Made by a program: the position numbers and the translations under genes
The notes under the pieces: model-generated
What the model was told of the DNA's origin: nothing
Database searches by the model: none
What the model saw: the letters and a program-made list of their open reading frames with translations, nothing else
NCBI GenBank assembly: GCA_944386495.1
Contig: CALXBE010000002.1
Span: 103,180 to 167,179 of the forward strand
Length of the DNA stretch: 64,000 bases
Direction of reading: 5' to 3'
DNA from: an uncultured Gemmiger sp.
Lineage (GTDB): Bacteria; Bacillota; Clostridia; Oscillospirales; Ruminococcaceae
In this document: positions 1 to 7,895 of the stretch, one piece after another
How positions within the stretch are numbered: position 1 is the first letter of the stretch
Layout of the letters: each line of letters begins with the position of its first letter

Positions 1-5
1 GTTCT

Positions 6-93
6 GCGGATGTGGCGGAATTGGCAGACGCGCTAGATTCAGGTTCTAGTGGCCCTTAAAGCCGTGGGGGTTCAAGTCCCTTCATCCGCACCA
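6..93 (+). tRNA. tRNA-Leu (anticodon CAG)
   Basis: This is a class II tRNA with a long variable arm. The acceptor stem GCGGATG pairs with CATCCGC and the CCA tail is encoded at 91-93. The anticodon stem CTAGA/TCTAG closes the seven-base loop TTCAGGT, which gives anticodon CAG for leucine codon CTG. The T loop TTCAAGT lies at 71-77. The gene ends directly at a terminator hairpin, so it is the last gene of its transcript. Confidence 0.97.
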
Positions 94-140
94 ACAATAA
101 AAAAGAGCCGGTCCTATGGGACCGGCTCTTTTTTATTGTT
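93..140 (+). terminator. Rho-independent terminator of the tRNA-Leu transcript
   Basis: A perfect long hairpin has the core AGAGCCGGTCC / GGACCGGCTCT around a four-base loop. It is extended by A-rich and T-rich arms, so it can act in both directions. It starts at the last base of the tRNA. Confidence 0.93.
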
Positions 141-637
141 TGGATGTTGCGGCGAAGGGACTTGAAGCTGGTAAAGTATTTTCCGTCAAGAAAACAGTCC
201 AGTGGACTGTTTTTAGGAAAATTGTCCCGCAGAGCTGTGCTCAAGGGACGAAATCTTTTGCAAAGCAAAAGATTTCTCAAGTCCCTTCATCCTGGCCTCT
301 TTCTGTACCTGACGGCCGAGCGTTCCCAAGTTTTGAAGCTGGTAAAGTATTTTCCGTGCGTCGGGATACAGTCCACTGCCTTCAAACTGCCCGGGCTTTC
401 GCCGGGCAGTTCTCACACCGCTCCCTTATCCCTCCTTCTCCCCACAAAATCTTGCTTCGCAATCTTTTGCGGGGACCCCGTCCAGTGGACTGTTTTTAGG
501 CGGAGTGTCTTGAGGGCTGTGCCCGAAAGACGAAAGCTTTTGCGAAGCAAAAAATTTCTCAAGTCCCTTCATCCCGGCCTCTTTCTGCACCTGACGGCTG
601 AGCGTTCTTAGAACTTAAAGCGGTAAAAAATCCGCTG
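141..637. repeat. Degenerate direct-repeat field with tRNA-Leu 3'-end fragments
   Basis: No convincing gene is seen in the 616 bases between the terminator and yccF. A block of about 130 bases occurs twice (196-327 and 480-607), diverged but clearly alignable. A second unit, TTGAAGCTGGTAAAGTATTT, occurs at 162-181 and 333-352 with a weaker copy near 611-637. Each long block carries a 16-base exact copy of the tRNA T-arm/acceptor sequence (277-292 and 559-574, matching 72-87). A 13-base inverted copy is at 154-166. Short palindromes, for example AATCTTTTGC / GCAAAAGATT at 252-274 and ACAGTCCA / TGGACTGT, sit inside. Short open frames across the region follow the repeats and look non-coding. 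Confidence 0.75.
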
Positions 638-756
638 TGAGTAAAAAATATCTCCTATTTTTGGAATTTTTCTTAATTTTTGATAAAGGCCCTTCTCAGC
701 TTTCTCGTTTTATGGTAGAATCACAAAACCTGAGAGAGGAAAGGGAGGTATCAAAG

Positions 757-1134
757 ATGGGTTGTCTTGGAAATATTATCTGGTTTATCTGTGGAGGTTT
801 GTGGCAGGGGCTGGCCTGGCTTGTGGCGGGCTGCCTTTGGTCCATCACCATTATCGGAATCCCCATTGGCCGGCAGTGTTTCAAGCTGGCGGGGCTGATC
901 TTTTTTCCCTTCGGGAAGGAAATCTATTATGACCCTGCCCCGGACGGGCTTTCCTTTGTTGCAAACCTGTTCTGGATGATCCTCAGCGGAATTCCTCTGG
1001 CACTTACCGCTCTGGTAAACGGTGTGGTTCTCTGCTGCACCATCATTGGAATTCCCTTCGGGCTCCAGTGCTTCAAAATTGCCCGGCTGGCCCTCTGCCC
1101 CTTTGGGGCCAGGGTGGTGGAACCCTACTTATAA
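757..1134 (+). CDS. yccF: YccF-family (DUF307) inner membrane protein
   Basis: The 125-residue product consists of two similar halves, each a hydrophobic hairpin. Each half ends in an IIGIPxGxQCFKxA motif (near residues 29-42 and 95-108) followed by a PFG turn, which is the hallmark of the YccF/DUF307 repeat. The ATG at 757 was chosen because AAAGGGAGGT sits 8 bases upstream; a longer frame from 637 has no ribosome site. It is a single-gene unit ending at a bidirectional terminator. The family has no firm biochemical role. It is an integral membrane protein, and anything beyond that is unknown. Confidence 0.88.
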   Translation: MGCLGNIIWFICGGLWQGLAWLVAGCLWSITIIGIPIGRQCFKLAGLIFFPFGKEIYYDPAPDGLSFVANLFWMILSGIPLALTALVNGVVLCCTIIGIPFGLQCFKIARLALCPFGARVVEPYL

Positions 1135-1143
1135 ACAGAAGAA

Positions 1144-1184
1144 AAAAGCCCCTGTCCGGGCTATCCGGGCGGGGGCTCTTTTTA
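1144..1184. terminator. Bidirectional terminator between convergent yccF and pectin operon
   Basis: A GC-rich hairpin (AGCCCC...GGGGCT with an inner GTCCGG/CCGGGC part) is flanked by A-run and T-run. It separates yccF (+) from the pectinesterase gene (-). Confidence 0.85.
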
Positions 1185-1193
1185 TAATCAGAA

Positions 1194-2150
1194 TTATTTT
1201 ACCTGGAACAATTCCAGCCGCCGGGCAATATGCTCCCGGGCGGACTGAATCAGGCGTTCATCCGGTTCCAGCCCAAAGGCGGGGGAAAGACTGCCCTCCG
1301 GCCCGGTGCAGTTCCAGAGGAAGAACCGGCTGGTTTGGCGGTTTTCCGAATCGCCCCAGGGGTCGAACACCTGGGGATGGACCTCTCTGCTGAAGGTGCA
1401 GTCCAGAAACCCGGCTGCGCCGTACCGCCGCCAGGGCCGGGCCAGAAATACCTGACCGGGAGCGCAGGTCCCCTCCACCCGGCAGCGGTCAAAGAGATAG
1501 CCGAACGGCTGGGTCTGGGGAGTGGAGGGGGCGGTTATGTAGCAGTCCCCCTCCTGGTGAGCCAGGGGACGAAGGGTACAGCATTGGAACACGCTATCCG
1601 CCCCGCCGAAAATAAAATCAATGTTGCCCGCAATCAGGCAGTTCCGGTAAAGCTGCCGGGAGGGCCGCCGGGGGACATCCTTCCGGGGACCGGTGAACCC
1701 TCCGGGAATCCGCTCCCGCAAGGGGAGGGGAGCGGTAAAAAGGGTGTCCTGATTTCCCAGCAGAGCCACATTCTCCATATATACCTGGGCGGCATCCGCG
1801 TAGACCGCCAGGGCCTGCCCTGCCTGGGCCCCGTCTCCGGCTGTGTTCCGGATGGTCATATTTTGCACCCGGCACCTGCCTCCCCCTAAAAATGCGGTGG
1901 CAGTGCGGAAGGTCCCGGTTTTCCCGCCCTGAGGATGAGGATGGTAAGCCCCCGCTCCGGCGGTGAGAATCACCCCGTCCCGGCTTTCCCCGGTCAGGGT
2001 GTAGTCTTCCCATTCCAGGAATACCCGCTCCTCATAAAGGCCGTTTTCCAGGTACAGCTCCAAAGGTTCCTTGCAGTCCTTTAAGGCGGCTGCTGCCTGG
2101 GAAAGGCTGGTAAAGTCTCCCTGACCGGAAGGGGATATGACCGCTCTCAT
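1194..2150 (-). CDS. Pectin methylesterase, carbohydrate esterase family 8, cytoplasmic
   Basis: The 318-residue protein removes methyl groups from galacturonate residues. The CE8 signature motifs are visible in order: GNQDTLF (catalytic acid Asp near residue 135), GNIDFIFGG (nucleophile Asp near residue 175) and LARPWR (transition-state Arg near residue 241). There is no signal peptide or lipobox, so it should act inside the cell on imported oligogalacturonides rather than on polymeric pectin. Its ATG overlaps the stop of the upstream GH105 gene (ATGA), indicating translational coupling. It is the last gene of a three-gene operon. Confidence 0.93.
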   Translation of the reverse strand: MRAVISPSGQGDFTSLSQAAAALKDCKEPLELYLENGLYEERVFLEWEDYTLTGESRDGVILTAGAGAYHPHPQGGKTGTFRTATAFLGGGRCRVQNMTIRNTAGDGAQAGQALAVYADAAQVYMENVALLGNQDTLFTAPLPLRERIPGGFTGPRKDVPRRPSRQLYRNCLIAGNIDFIFGGADSVFQCCTLRPLAHQEGDCYITAPSTPQTQPFGYLFDRCRVEGTCAPGQVFLARPWRRYGAAGFLDCTFSREVHPQVFDPWGDSENRQTSRFFLWNCTGPEGSLSPAFGLEPDERLIQSAREHIARRLELFQVK

Positions 2151-3295
2151 TTCTGCTGCTGGATGATTTCAGTATAGGCCAGGAGCAGGGGGCCTACACC
2201 CTTGGCGTCGTTGCAGACAATGGGCTCGCTGAAATAGTATTCCAGGCTGCCGTCCCGGTGATCCTTACCCCCCAGGCCGGCTACCAGGCAGATTCCGTCC
2301 AGCTGCAGGCTGCCGTCCGGGTTTTTGCTCAGGTACTTGTCACAGTCCCCATAGAAGGCTTTCTCCCCGTAAACAGCCATCCGCTTGGGCAGCAGACCCA
2401 GCCGCACACCCTTGAGAACCGCGTATGCAAAGAGGGCGGTGCCGCTGGCTTCCAGGTAGTTTCCTTCAATGCCGGGCTTGTCAATGACCTGCCAGAACAT
2501 GCCGGTGGATTCATCCTGCCAGGGGAGCATGGCCTCTACCGCTTCTTTCAGCATGGCTTGGATCTCCCGATACTCGTTGTACATCTGCTCGTCCATCCGC
2601 TCCAGCACATCCACCATGGCTACCAGGAACCAGCCCATGGCCCGGAGCCAGAAGTTGGGGCTGCATCCGGTCACCGGGTCGGCCCAGTACATCTGACGGC
2701 TCTCGTCATAGCCGTGGTAGTACAGGCCGGTCTTGGGGTCCCGCATATACTTCCGCACATTCATGAACTGCTTGTAGCTGTCAATGCAGTTCTTCATCTT
2801 GTTGAACCGGGTCTCATACTCCATGTAGAAGGGCTGGGCCATGTAGGTGCCGTCCAGCCAAACCTGCCAGGGGTAGATGTCCTTGTGCCAGAAGTTCCCC
2901 TCCTTGGTCCGGGGGTGGGTGAGAAGCTGGCCGTAAATGGTCTCGATGGCATCCCGGTATTTCTGGTCACCGGTCAGGTCATAGAGGGTGAAAAGGTTTT
3001 TGCCCTGGTTTACATTGTCCAGGTTGTATTCCTTGGGGTCATAGGTCTCAATGACTCCGCCCTCTTTCACAAAGTAATCCATGAACTCCTTGCTGAAGTC
3101 CAGATACTTCTTGTCGCCGGTGGTCTTGTAAAGGCTGAGGCAGGCGGTAATCATGCAGCCGTCAATATAGTTCCATTTGTTGGGGCTGCCGCTCCGGACC
3201 TTTTCAATGTTCCAGAGAGGAGCGGCTGCGGTGGAGTTGGCGATGAGATAGTCTACATACTCCCCCAGCATGGTCAGAATTTCCTGGTGTGTCAT
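2147..3295 (-). CDS. Glycoside hydrolase family 105, unsaturated (rhamno)galacturonyl hydrolase
   Basis: The 382-residue alpha6/alpha6-barrel protein resembles YteR/YesR. Visible family features are WNYIDGCMI near residue 43, QVWLDGTYMAQPF near residue 145 (containing the catalytic Asp), SPNFWLRAMGWF near residue 212 and EASGTALFAYA near residue 282. GH105 enzymes release the 4,5-unsaturated uronic acid left at the end of lyase-generated pectin fragments. No export signal is present, matching its operon partners. Its ribosome site lies inside the 3' end of the GH28 gene, 3 bases away, and it overlaps the CE8 gene by 4 bases. The exact linkage preference (homogalacturonan or RG-I) cannot be read from sequence. 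Confidence 0.93.
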   Translation of the reverse strand: MTHQEILTMLGEYVDYLIANSTAAAPLWNIEKVRSGSPNKWNYIDGCMITACLSLYKTTGDKKYLDFSKEFMDYFVKEGGVIETYDPKEYNLDNVNQGKNLFTLYDLTGDQKYRDAIETIYGQLLTHPRTKEGNFWHKDIYPWQVWLDGTYMAQPFYMEYETRFNKMKNCIDSYKQFMNVRKYMRDPKTGLYYHGYDESRQMYWADPVTGCSPNFWLRAMGWFLVAMVDVLERMDEQMYNEYREIQAMLKEAVEAMLPWQDESTGMFWQVIDKPGIEGNYLEASGTALFAYAVLKGVRLGLLPKRMAVYGEKAFYGDCDKYLSKNPDGSLQLDGICLVAGLGGKDHRDGSLEYYFSEPIVCNDAKGVGPLLLAYTEIIQQQK

Positions 3296-3298
3296 AGG

Positions 3299-4855
3299 TC
3301 AATCCTCCTTAAAATCAGGTACATCGGTAAGACGGTATTTTTCACCCTCATAACCGGTGATAGATACATTTTTCAGATGAATGGAGTTTACATTCTCGGC
3401 CATAAGGGCTACCTTTTTCATGTCCTCCAGACCATCCATCATGGCGGCACAGCCAGGCTTGGCGTCCGGGTCAAAGTCGATGGATACATTCTCCAGCACT
3501 ACCTTCTCCACCGGCATTTCAGGCAGTCCCGCAAAGAAGCAGCCGGCATACTGGGCCCCGGTGCAGACCGTATCCTGCACGGTCAGGGTCCCCAGCCGGG
3601 GGGTGTAATCGTCCACCGGCAGGGGAGAATGGCACTGGACATAATCGCTGTGGCCGTCCGGGTCACAGAAATAGAACATATTGATGACAAAGGGGGTGAG
3701 CACATGGTCCATCACCACATTCCGGAAAGTGAGCCCGTCGATGATGGCGGTCTTGCCCCGGCCCCGGCGGGTCTTGATCCGCAGGCCCCGGTCGGTGTGG
3801 TTCATATAACACTGGCTGACAGTGACATTCTTTACTCCGCCGCTCATCTCACTGCCAATGACCAGGCTTCCGTGGCCCCGGTCCAGCAGGCAGTTTCGGA
3901 TAATTACATCCTCGCAGGGCTGCTTTAACCGCATGCCCAGGAACACCTTGCCGCTTTTCAGGGCGATGCAGTCGTCACCCACATGGATGTCGGCGCCGAT
4001 GATTTTTACATTCCGGCAGGATTCCGGGTCGATTCCGTCGGTGTTGGGGCTCTCGGCGTGGTTCCGGATCTTAATATCCAGAATCTCCAGGTCGTCGGTG
4101 TACATGGGGTGGCAGGTCCAGCTGTAGCTGTTCTGAATGGTCACACCCTGGAGCACCACCCGCCGGCTGGTGTTGGTGGCAAAGGTGCGGGGCCGCCAGG
4201 CGATTTTCTTCACTTTGGGATTTTCCCACCAGTCTCCGTTCTGGGCATTGGCATCCAGAACGCCTTGACCGGTGATGACCACATCCTCACAGCCAATCAC
4301 ATTGATGAGGCTGGCAAAGCTGTCCAGGGGGTTGCCCTCCCAGCCGGTAAGGTAGAATTCATCTTCCTCGTTGGCACTGGGCAGTACCCCAGGCAGGACA
4401 GGGTATTTGGTCCGGTCAGTCTCGCCCAGAATAGTGGCCCCTTTGTCCAGATAGAAGGTGGTGCCGCTTTTCAAAAACAGGCTGGTACAACGGTAGGTGC
4501 CTGCGCCCAGGTAGACGGTTCCTCCGGCGGGGCAGGAGGAAAGAGCGGCCTGGAGTTTTGAGGTGTCGTCGGTGATTCCGTCTCCCACAGCCCCAAACCG
4601 CTTTACATCCAGAAAGAAGCTTTCCCCGGCAGTGGTGAATTCCAGGCTGCCGGATATTCCGGAGCCTTTTACCTCAACCCTGTACCGGGTGGAAGGTTCC
4701 AAATCATACAGGCTGAACACATTGGTGGTCTGGCCGGTAAGAACGGGAGAACCATTGAGGAAAACATCAAAGGATTCCGGGGAATAGTAGCAGGTGGTGT
4801 TGACCAGTTCAAACACAGCACTGCGGCTCATAGAACGGATCAGGGTTACGGACAT
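3299..4855 (-). CDS. Glycoside hydrolase family 28 polygalacturonase, cytoplasmic
   Basis: The 518-residue protein has a short N-terminal beta-sandwich (fibronectin-like, about residues 1-85) followed by a right-handed beta-helix. GH28 motifs are present: NTDGIDPESC (first catalytic Asp), GDDCIALKSG (paired Asp), GHGSLVIGSEMSGG (His) and RIKT. The start at 4855 is preceded by AAGGAGG; a much longer in-frame extension into the regulatory region has no support. No signal peptide is seen. The architecture (N-terminal FN3-like domain plus GH28) is typical of exo-acting enzymes that trim imported oligogalacturonides. It is the first gene of the GH28-GH105-CE8 operon, transcribed divergently from the AraC regulator. 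Confidence 0.93.
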   Translation of the reverse strand: MSVTLIRSMSRSAVFELVNTTCYYSPESFDVFLNGSPVLTGQTTNVFSLYDLEPSTRYRVEVKGSGISGSLEFTTAGESFFLDVKRFGAVGDGITDDTSKLQAALSSCPAGGTVYLGAGTYRCTSLFLKSGTTFYLDKGATILGETDRTKYPVLPGVLPSANEEDEFYLTGWEGNPLDSFASLINVIGCEDVVITGQGVLDANAQNGDWWENPKVKKIAWRPRTFATNTSRRVVLQGVTIQNSYSWTCHPMYTDDLEILDIKIRNHAESPNTDGIDPESCRNVKIIGADIHVGDDCIALKSGKVFLGMRLKQPCEDVIIRNCLLDRGHGSLVIGSEMSGGVKNVTVSQCYMNHTDRGLRIKTRRGRGKTAIIDGLTFRNVVMDHVLTPFVINMFYFCDPDGHSDYVQCHSPLPVDDYTPRLGTLTVQDTVCTGAQYAGCFFAGLPEMPVEKVVLENVSIDFDPDAKPGCAAMMDGLEDMKKVALMAENVNSIHLKNVSITGYEGEKYRLTDVPDFKED

Positions 4856-4881
4856 AGGGGCCTCCTTGAAAAAACGAATCA

Positions 4882-4927
4882 ATTTTGCACAAAGGGTGAT
4901 GCAATACTGCAAAATATGTGCTATAAT
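4882..4927. promoter_or_regulatory. Divergent control region of pectin operon and AraC gene
   Basis: An inverted pair ATTTTGCA (4882-4889) and TGCAAAAT (4908-4915) lies between the GH28 gene and the AraC gene. The extended -10 TGCTATAAT (4919-4927) fits the araC-type gene; the -35 is poor, with TGCAAT at 16 bases spacing. The 16-mer GCAAAATATGTGCTAT (4909-4924) recurs at 9548-9563 upstream of the ABC importer, so it is a likely operator. No strong promoter is visible for the pectin operon, as expected for an activator-dependent one. Confidence 0.6.
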
Positions 4928-4969
4928 AACAAGAGAGTGAAAAAATTCAATACTGAAAGGGAGAGGAAT

Positions 4970-5830
4970 ATGCGGATAGATGCGGAATGGTCCAATCACC
5001 AGGGATTCTATATTGACCGTATGAACCGTACCGAAGGGTACAGTATGGCCAGTTTCCATATTCACGATCAGTATGAAATATACTATGAAATCGAGGGAAC
5101 CCGGAGGTATTTCATTGAGGACGGCGCATACCTGGTCAATGCAGGGGATGTGGTGCTGATCAACAAGAATCAAATCCACAAAACCAGCGCCGTCAACAAC
5201 GACAGCAACAGCCGGATCGTCTGCAATTTCGATGAACATTATCTGAAAGAACTTCGGGAAATGTTCCCTCAGGTCAATTTTACCGGCTTGTTCCAGGGGG
5301 ATGCGAGGGTTCTGAAACTGAGCGTCAAGGATCAATCCCAAGTATACCACAGTTTGAACCAGATGATTTCCAGCGCCAAGGAAGATACCCCGGAATCTCA
5401 GGCTTTTTGCAAGATGCAGCTGGCCTGCCTCCTGCTTTTCCTGGAAGCACTCCGGGCAAAGCAGAAAGCGGAGGAATCCCGGAAGGTGACCAACACCCTG
5501 GTGGACAGCATCCAGAGTTACATCTCCCTCCACTATGCGGAGCCTATTACCCTGAAAGGGCTGGCAGCACAGTTTTACATCAGCCCTTATTATCTGAGCA
5601 GGCTGTTCAAGAAAACCGTAAACCTTTCCCTGGTGGAGTATGTGAACGGCGTCCGAATCAAAGCGGCACAGAACCTGCTGGAGGCAGGGGAGGTGAAAAT
5701 TTCGGATGTGGCGGAGAAAACCGGCTTTGCCACAGCGGCGCATTTCCGGCGGGTCTTCAAAGAGGCCACCGGAATCAACCCCCAGAGTTACCGGAAAAAT
5801 GTAAAGGAACAAAAGAGACAAGAGAATTGA
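4970..5830 (+). CDS. AraC-family transcriptional regulator of pectin use
   Basis: The 286-residue protein has an N-terminal cupin-like sensor domain (about 20-130, with FHIHDQYEIYYE near the start) and a C-terminal double helix-turn-helix (about 185-280). The second repeat ends in the family signature ISDVAEKTGFATAAHFRRVF ... GINPQSYRK. The ATG at 4970 has GAAAGGGAGAGG upstream; an 18-codon extension lacks a site. It sits divergent from three pectin enzymes and next to a sugar importer, so the inferred role is activation of both in response to a pectin-derived sugar. The inducer is not known. Confidence 0.93.
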   Translation: MRIDAEWSNHQGFYIDRMNRTEGYSMASFHIHDQYEIYYEIEGTRRYFIEDGAYLVNAGDVVLINKNQIHKTSAVNNDSNSRIVCNFDEHYLKELREMFPQVNFTGLFQGDARVLKLSVKDQSQVYHSLNQMISSAKEDTPESQAFCKMQLACLLLFLEALRAKQKAEESRKVTNTLVDSIQSYISLHYAEPITLKGLAAQFYISPYYLSRLFKKTVNLSLVEYVNGVRIKAAQNLLEAGEVKISDVAEKTGFATAAHFRRVFKEATGINPQSYRKNVKEQKRQEN

Positions 5831-5904
5831 TTTTTCCCTTTTCCCATCCCGTCAGAAAAGAATCCTGGCGAAATGGGAAAAACAAAAAACACAGATAAAA
5901 AATT

Positions 5905-5946
5905 GCTGCCCCGTACCCCTGAACAGGTACGGGGCAGCTGTTTTTC
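5905..5946. terminator. Bidirectional terminator between araC-type gene and ABC permease
   Basis: The perfect stem GCTGCCCCGTACC / GGTACGGGGCAGC with a short loop is followed by TTTTT on the plus strand. An A-run precedes it for the opposite strand. Confidence 0.93.
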
Positions 5947-5971
5947 AATCAGGTGCCAATGGCGGGAAGGG

Positions 5972-6829
5972 TTAACCCTTTACGCCGCCGGCGGAAATTC
6001 CTTCCACAAACTGATCCTGAGCGCAGAAGAAGACGATGAGCTGGGGCAGAATGGAAATCAGGCTGAGAGCCAGAACCCGGTTCCAGGAGAAGCCCACATC
6101 AGCGTCCATGGACAGCTTGACAAAGAGGGACATGGGGTATTTGGTGGGAGTGGCCACATAGAGCAGGGGACCCATAAAGTCGTTGCAGGACCACATGAAC
6201 TGGAACAGTGCGCAGCTGACCAGAGCGGGCATCAGCATGGGGCAGATGATCTTGTACAGGATCTTGAAGCTGCCGCAACCGTCGATTTTGGCGGCCTCGT
6301 CCAGGTCCACGGGAATGGAACGCATGAACTGGATCAGCTGATACACGAAGTAGGTTTCAGTGGCGAAAAGGGTGTGGAACCAGATCGCCAGATAGAAGGG
6401 GCTGTCCACCCAGCCCAGGGAGTTGTAGAGCATGAACTGAGGTACATTCAGCACTACCTGGGGCAGGAAAAGGGTGGAGATCATAATGCTGAACAGAACC
6501 TTCTTGCCCACAAAGTTGAACCGGCCAAAACCATAAGCGGCAATGGCAGAGGAAATCACGGTGCAGATCACCTTGGGGATAACATAGCTGTAGGTGTTCA
6601 GCATGGCGCCAATGATATTGATGGCTCCGCCGTAGTCGTTAAGGGCATCCTTGTAACCCTGGAGGGTGGGATTGTTGATCCACAGGCTGATACCGGAGAA
6701 AATCTCATTATTCTCCTTAAAGGTGGCGCTGACCATCCAGAGCAGGGGATAAATCATAACCAGACCTACCAGCAGGAGAACAAAGTATTTGAAGAAGGTG
6801 GCAATGCGATTTTGTGCTTTCATTCCCAT
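5972..6829 (-). CDS. Carbohydrate ABC transporter permease, MalG type
   Basis: The 285-residue integral membrane protein has six predicted helices. The EAA loop near residues 180-200 (DEAAKIDGCGSFKILYKIIC followed by P) is the contact site for the ATPase, and ends in GISAGGVKG as in MalG/LacG permeases. The ATG at 6829 is preferred because AAGGTG lies at good spacing; a TTG six bases upstream would be too close. It is the last gene of the SBP-permease-permease operon. No ATPase gene is present nearby, so a shared MsmK/MsmX-type ATPase is expected. Confidence 0.93.
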   Translation of the reverse strand: MGMKAQNRIATFFKYFVLLLVGLVMIYPLLWMVSATFKENNEIFSGISLWINNPTLQGYKDALNDYGGAINIIGAMLNTYSYVIPKVICTVISSAIAAYGFGRFNFVGKKVLFSIMISTLFLPQVVLNVPQFMLYNSLGWVDSPFYLAIWFHTLFATETYFVYQLIQFMRSIPVDLDEAAKIDGCGSFKILYKIICPMLMPALVSCALFQFMWSCNDFMGPLLYVATPTKYPMSLFVKLSMDADVGFSWNRVLALSLISILPQLIVFFCAQDQFVEGISAGGVKG

Positions 6830-6841
6830 ACTCAATTCACC

Positions 6842-7759
6842 TTACCTTTCGTCAGAGTAGTAGACCCACTTCTTCTGGCTGGTGAAAGCAATAATGGTAA
6901 GCACCGCACAGATGATGAACATGACCCAAGCGATGGCAGAGGCCATACCCATCTCCTGCTGACGGAAAGCATATTGGTAAACCAGCAGAGAGACCAGAGT
7001 GGTAGACCCGCGGGGACCACCGTTGGTAATGATGTAAGGTCCGTTGAATTCCTGGAAAGCCTGGCAGATCTGAGTGACCAGGTTGTAGAAGATAACAGGG
7101 GTGATCATGGGAACAGTAATGCTGAAGAACTGCTTCCATTTTCCGGCGCCGTCAATGGTGGCGGCTTCATACACATCTGCGGGAACGCCCTTAAGGGCAG
7201 CCAGGAAAAGCACCATGGCCGAACCAAACTGCCATATACGCAAAAAGCAGATGATAAACAGGGCGTAATCCGGGTCGGACAGCCAGCTGGGACCGGTGAC
7301 CCCTACATAGCTCAGCAGGGTGTTGACCATGCCTTCATCCCGGAACAAAGCCTTCCAAAGCACGGCGATGGCTACGGAGCCGCCCAGAATGGAAGGTACA
7401 TAGTAGGCGGTACGGAAGGCATTCACGAACTTGATGTTAAAGTTCAGAATGTAAGCGATAAACAGGGCGAAGGCCAGCTTCAGGGGTACGGTGATGAGAC
7501 AATACTGAGCAGTTACAGCCAAAGCCTTGGTGATCTTGGCGGTATTGAAAATCTCAATATAGTTCATTATGCCGTATTCGCTGATACCATAGAAGAAGTT
7601 CATATCCGTAAAGCTGTAAAACAGGGACAGCCCGAAGGGATATGCCTTGAATACTAAGAAACCGATGATCCAGGGCAGGATATAGAGCAAGCCGAGATTG
7701 TTGTCCAGCCATTTGCGGGCGGGAGAGCGACCCTGTACCTGGGGAACAGAATTTTTCAC
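6842..7759 (-). CDS. Carbohydrate ABC transporter permease, MalF type
   Basis: The 305-residue membrane protein has six helices and the loop motif YEAATIDGAGKWKQFFSITV followed by P (near residue 205) that docks the ATPase. The GTG start at 7759 is chosen because GAGGAGG lies 8 bases upstream; the longer reading frame begins inside that ribosome site. It pairs with the MalG-type permease 12 bases downstream. The neighbouring substrate-binding protein and pectin enzymes suggest uptake of oligogalacturonides. Confidence 0.93.
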   Translation of the reverse strand: MKNSVPQVQGRSPARKWLDNNLGLLYILPWIIGFLVFKAYPFGLSLFYSFTDMNFFYGISEYGIMNYIEIFNTAKITKALAVTAQYCLITVPLKLAFALFIAYILNFNIKFVNAFRTAYYVPSILGGSVAIAVLWKALFRDEGMVNTLLSYVGVTGPSWLSDPDYALFIICFLRIWQFGSAMVLFLAALKGVPADVYEAATIDGAGKWKQFFSITVPMITPVIFYNLVTQICQAFQEFNGPYIITNGGPRGSTTLVSLLVYQYAFRQQEMGMASAIAWVMFIICAVLTIIAFTSQKKWVYYSDER

Positions 7760-7797
7760 TCTGTCATCCTCCTCTTTCTTTTTTCTCAAAAGGAAAA

Positions 7798-7858
7798 GCT
7801 CCGAAAAAGGCGGCCGGGGAAGCAGTGTGCCTAAAGGCCACGCGGCAAACCCGGCCGC
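7798..7858 (-). terminator. Partial terminator (attenuator) between SBP and permease genes
   Basis: The nine-base arms GCGGCCGGG (7810-7818) and CCCGGCCGC (7850-7858) form a hairpin whose minus-strand product runs into CCTTTTT. It lies inside the operon after the binding-protein gene. Such hairpins protect or limit transcript, so more binding protein than permease is made. Confidence 0.75.
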
Positions 7859-7895
7859 TTATTTCAAACTAAGTCAAATAAACTTCTTTCAAAGA

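Noticed and set aside
56-280. 74-codon minus-strand frame across the tRNA gene
   Set aside because: It reads through the reverse of tRNA-Leu; its C-terminal MKGLEPPRL is a known artefact of tRNA antisense translation.
190-607. Possible CRISPR-like direct repeats
   Set aside because: There are only two long copies of unequal spacing with palindromes inside, and no cas genes. It is a degenerate repeat field.
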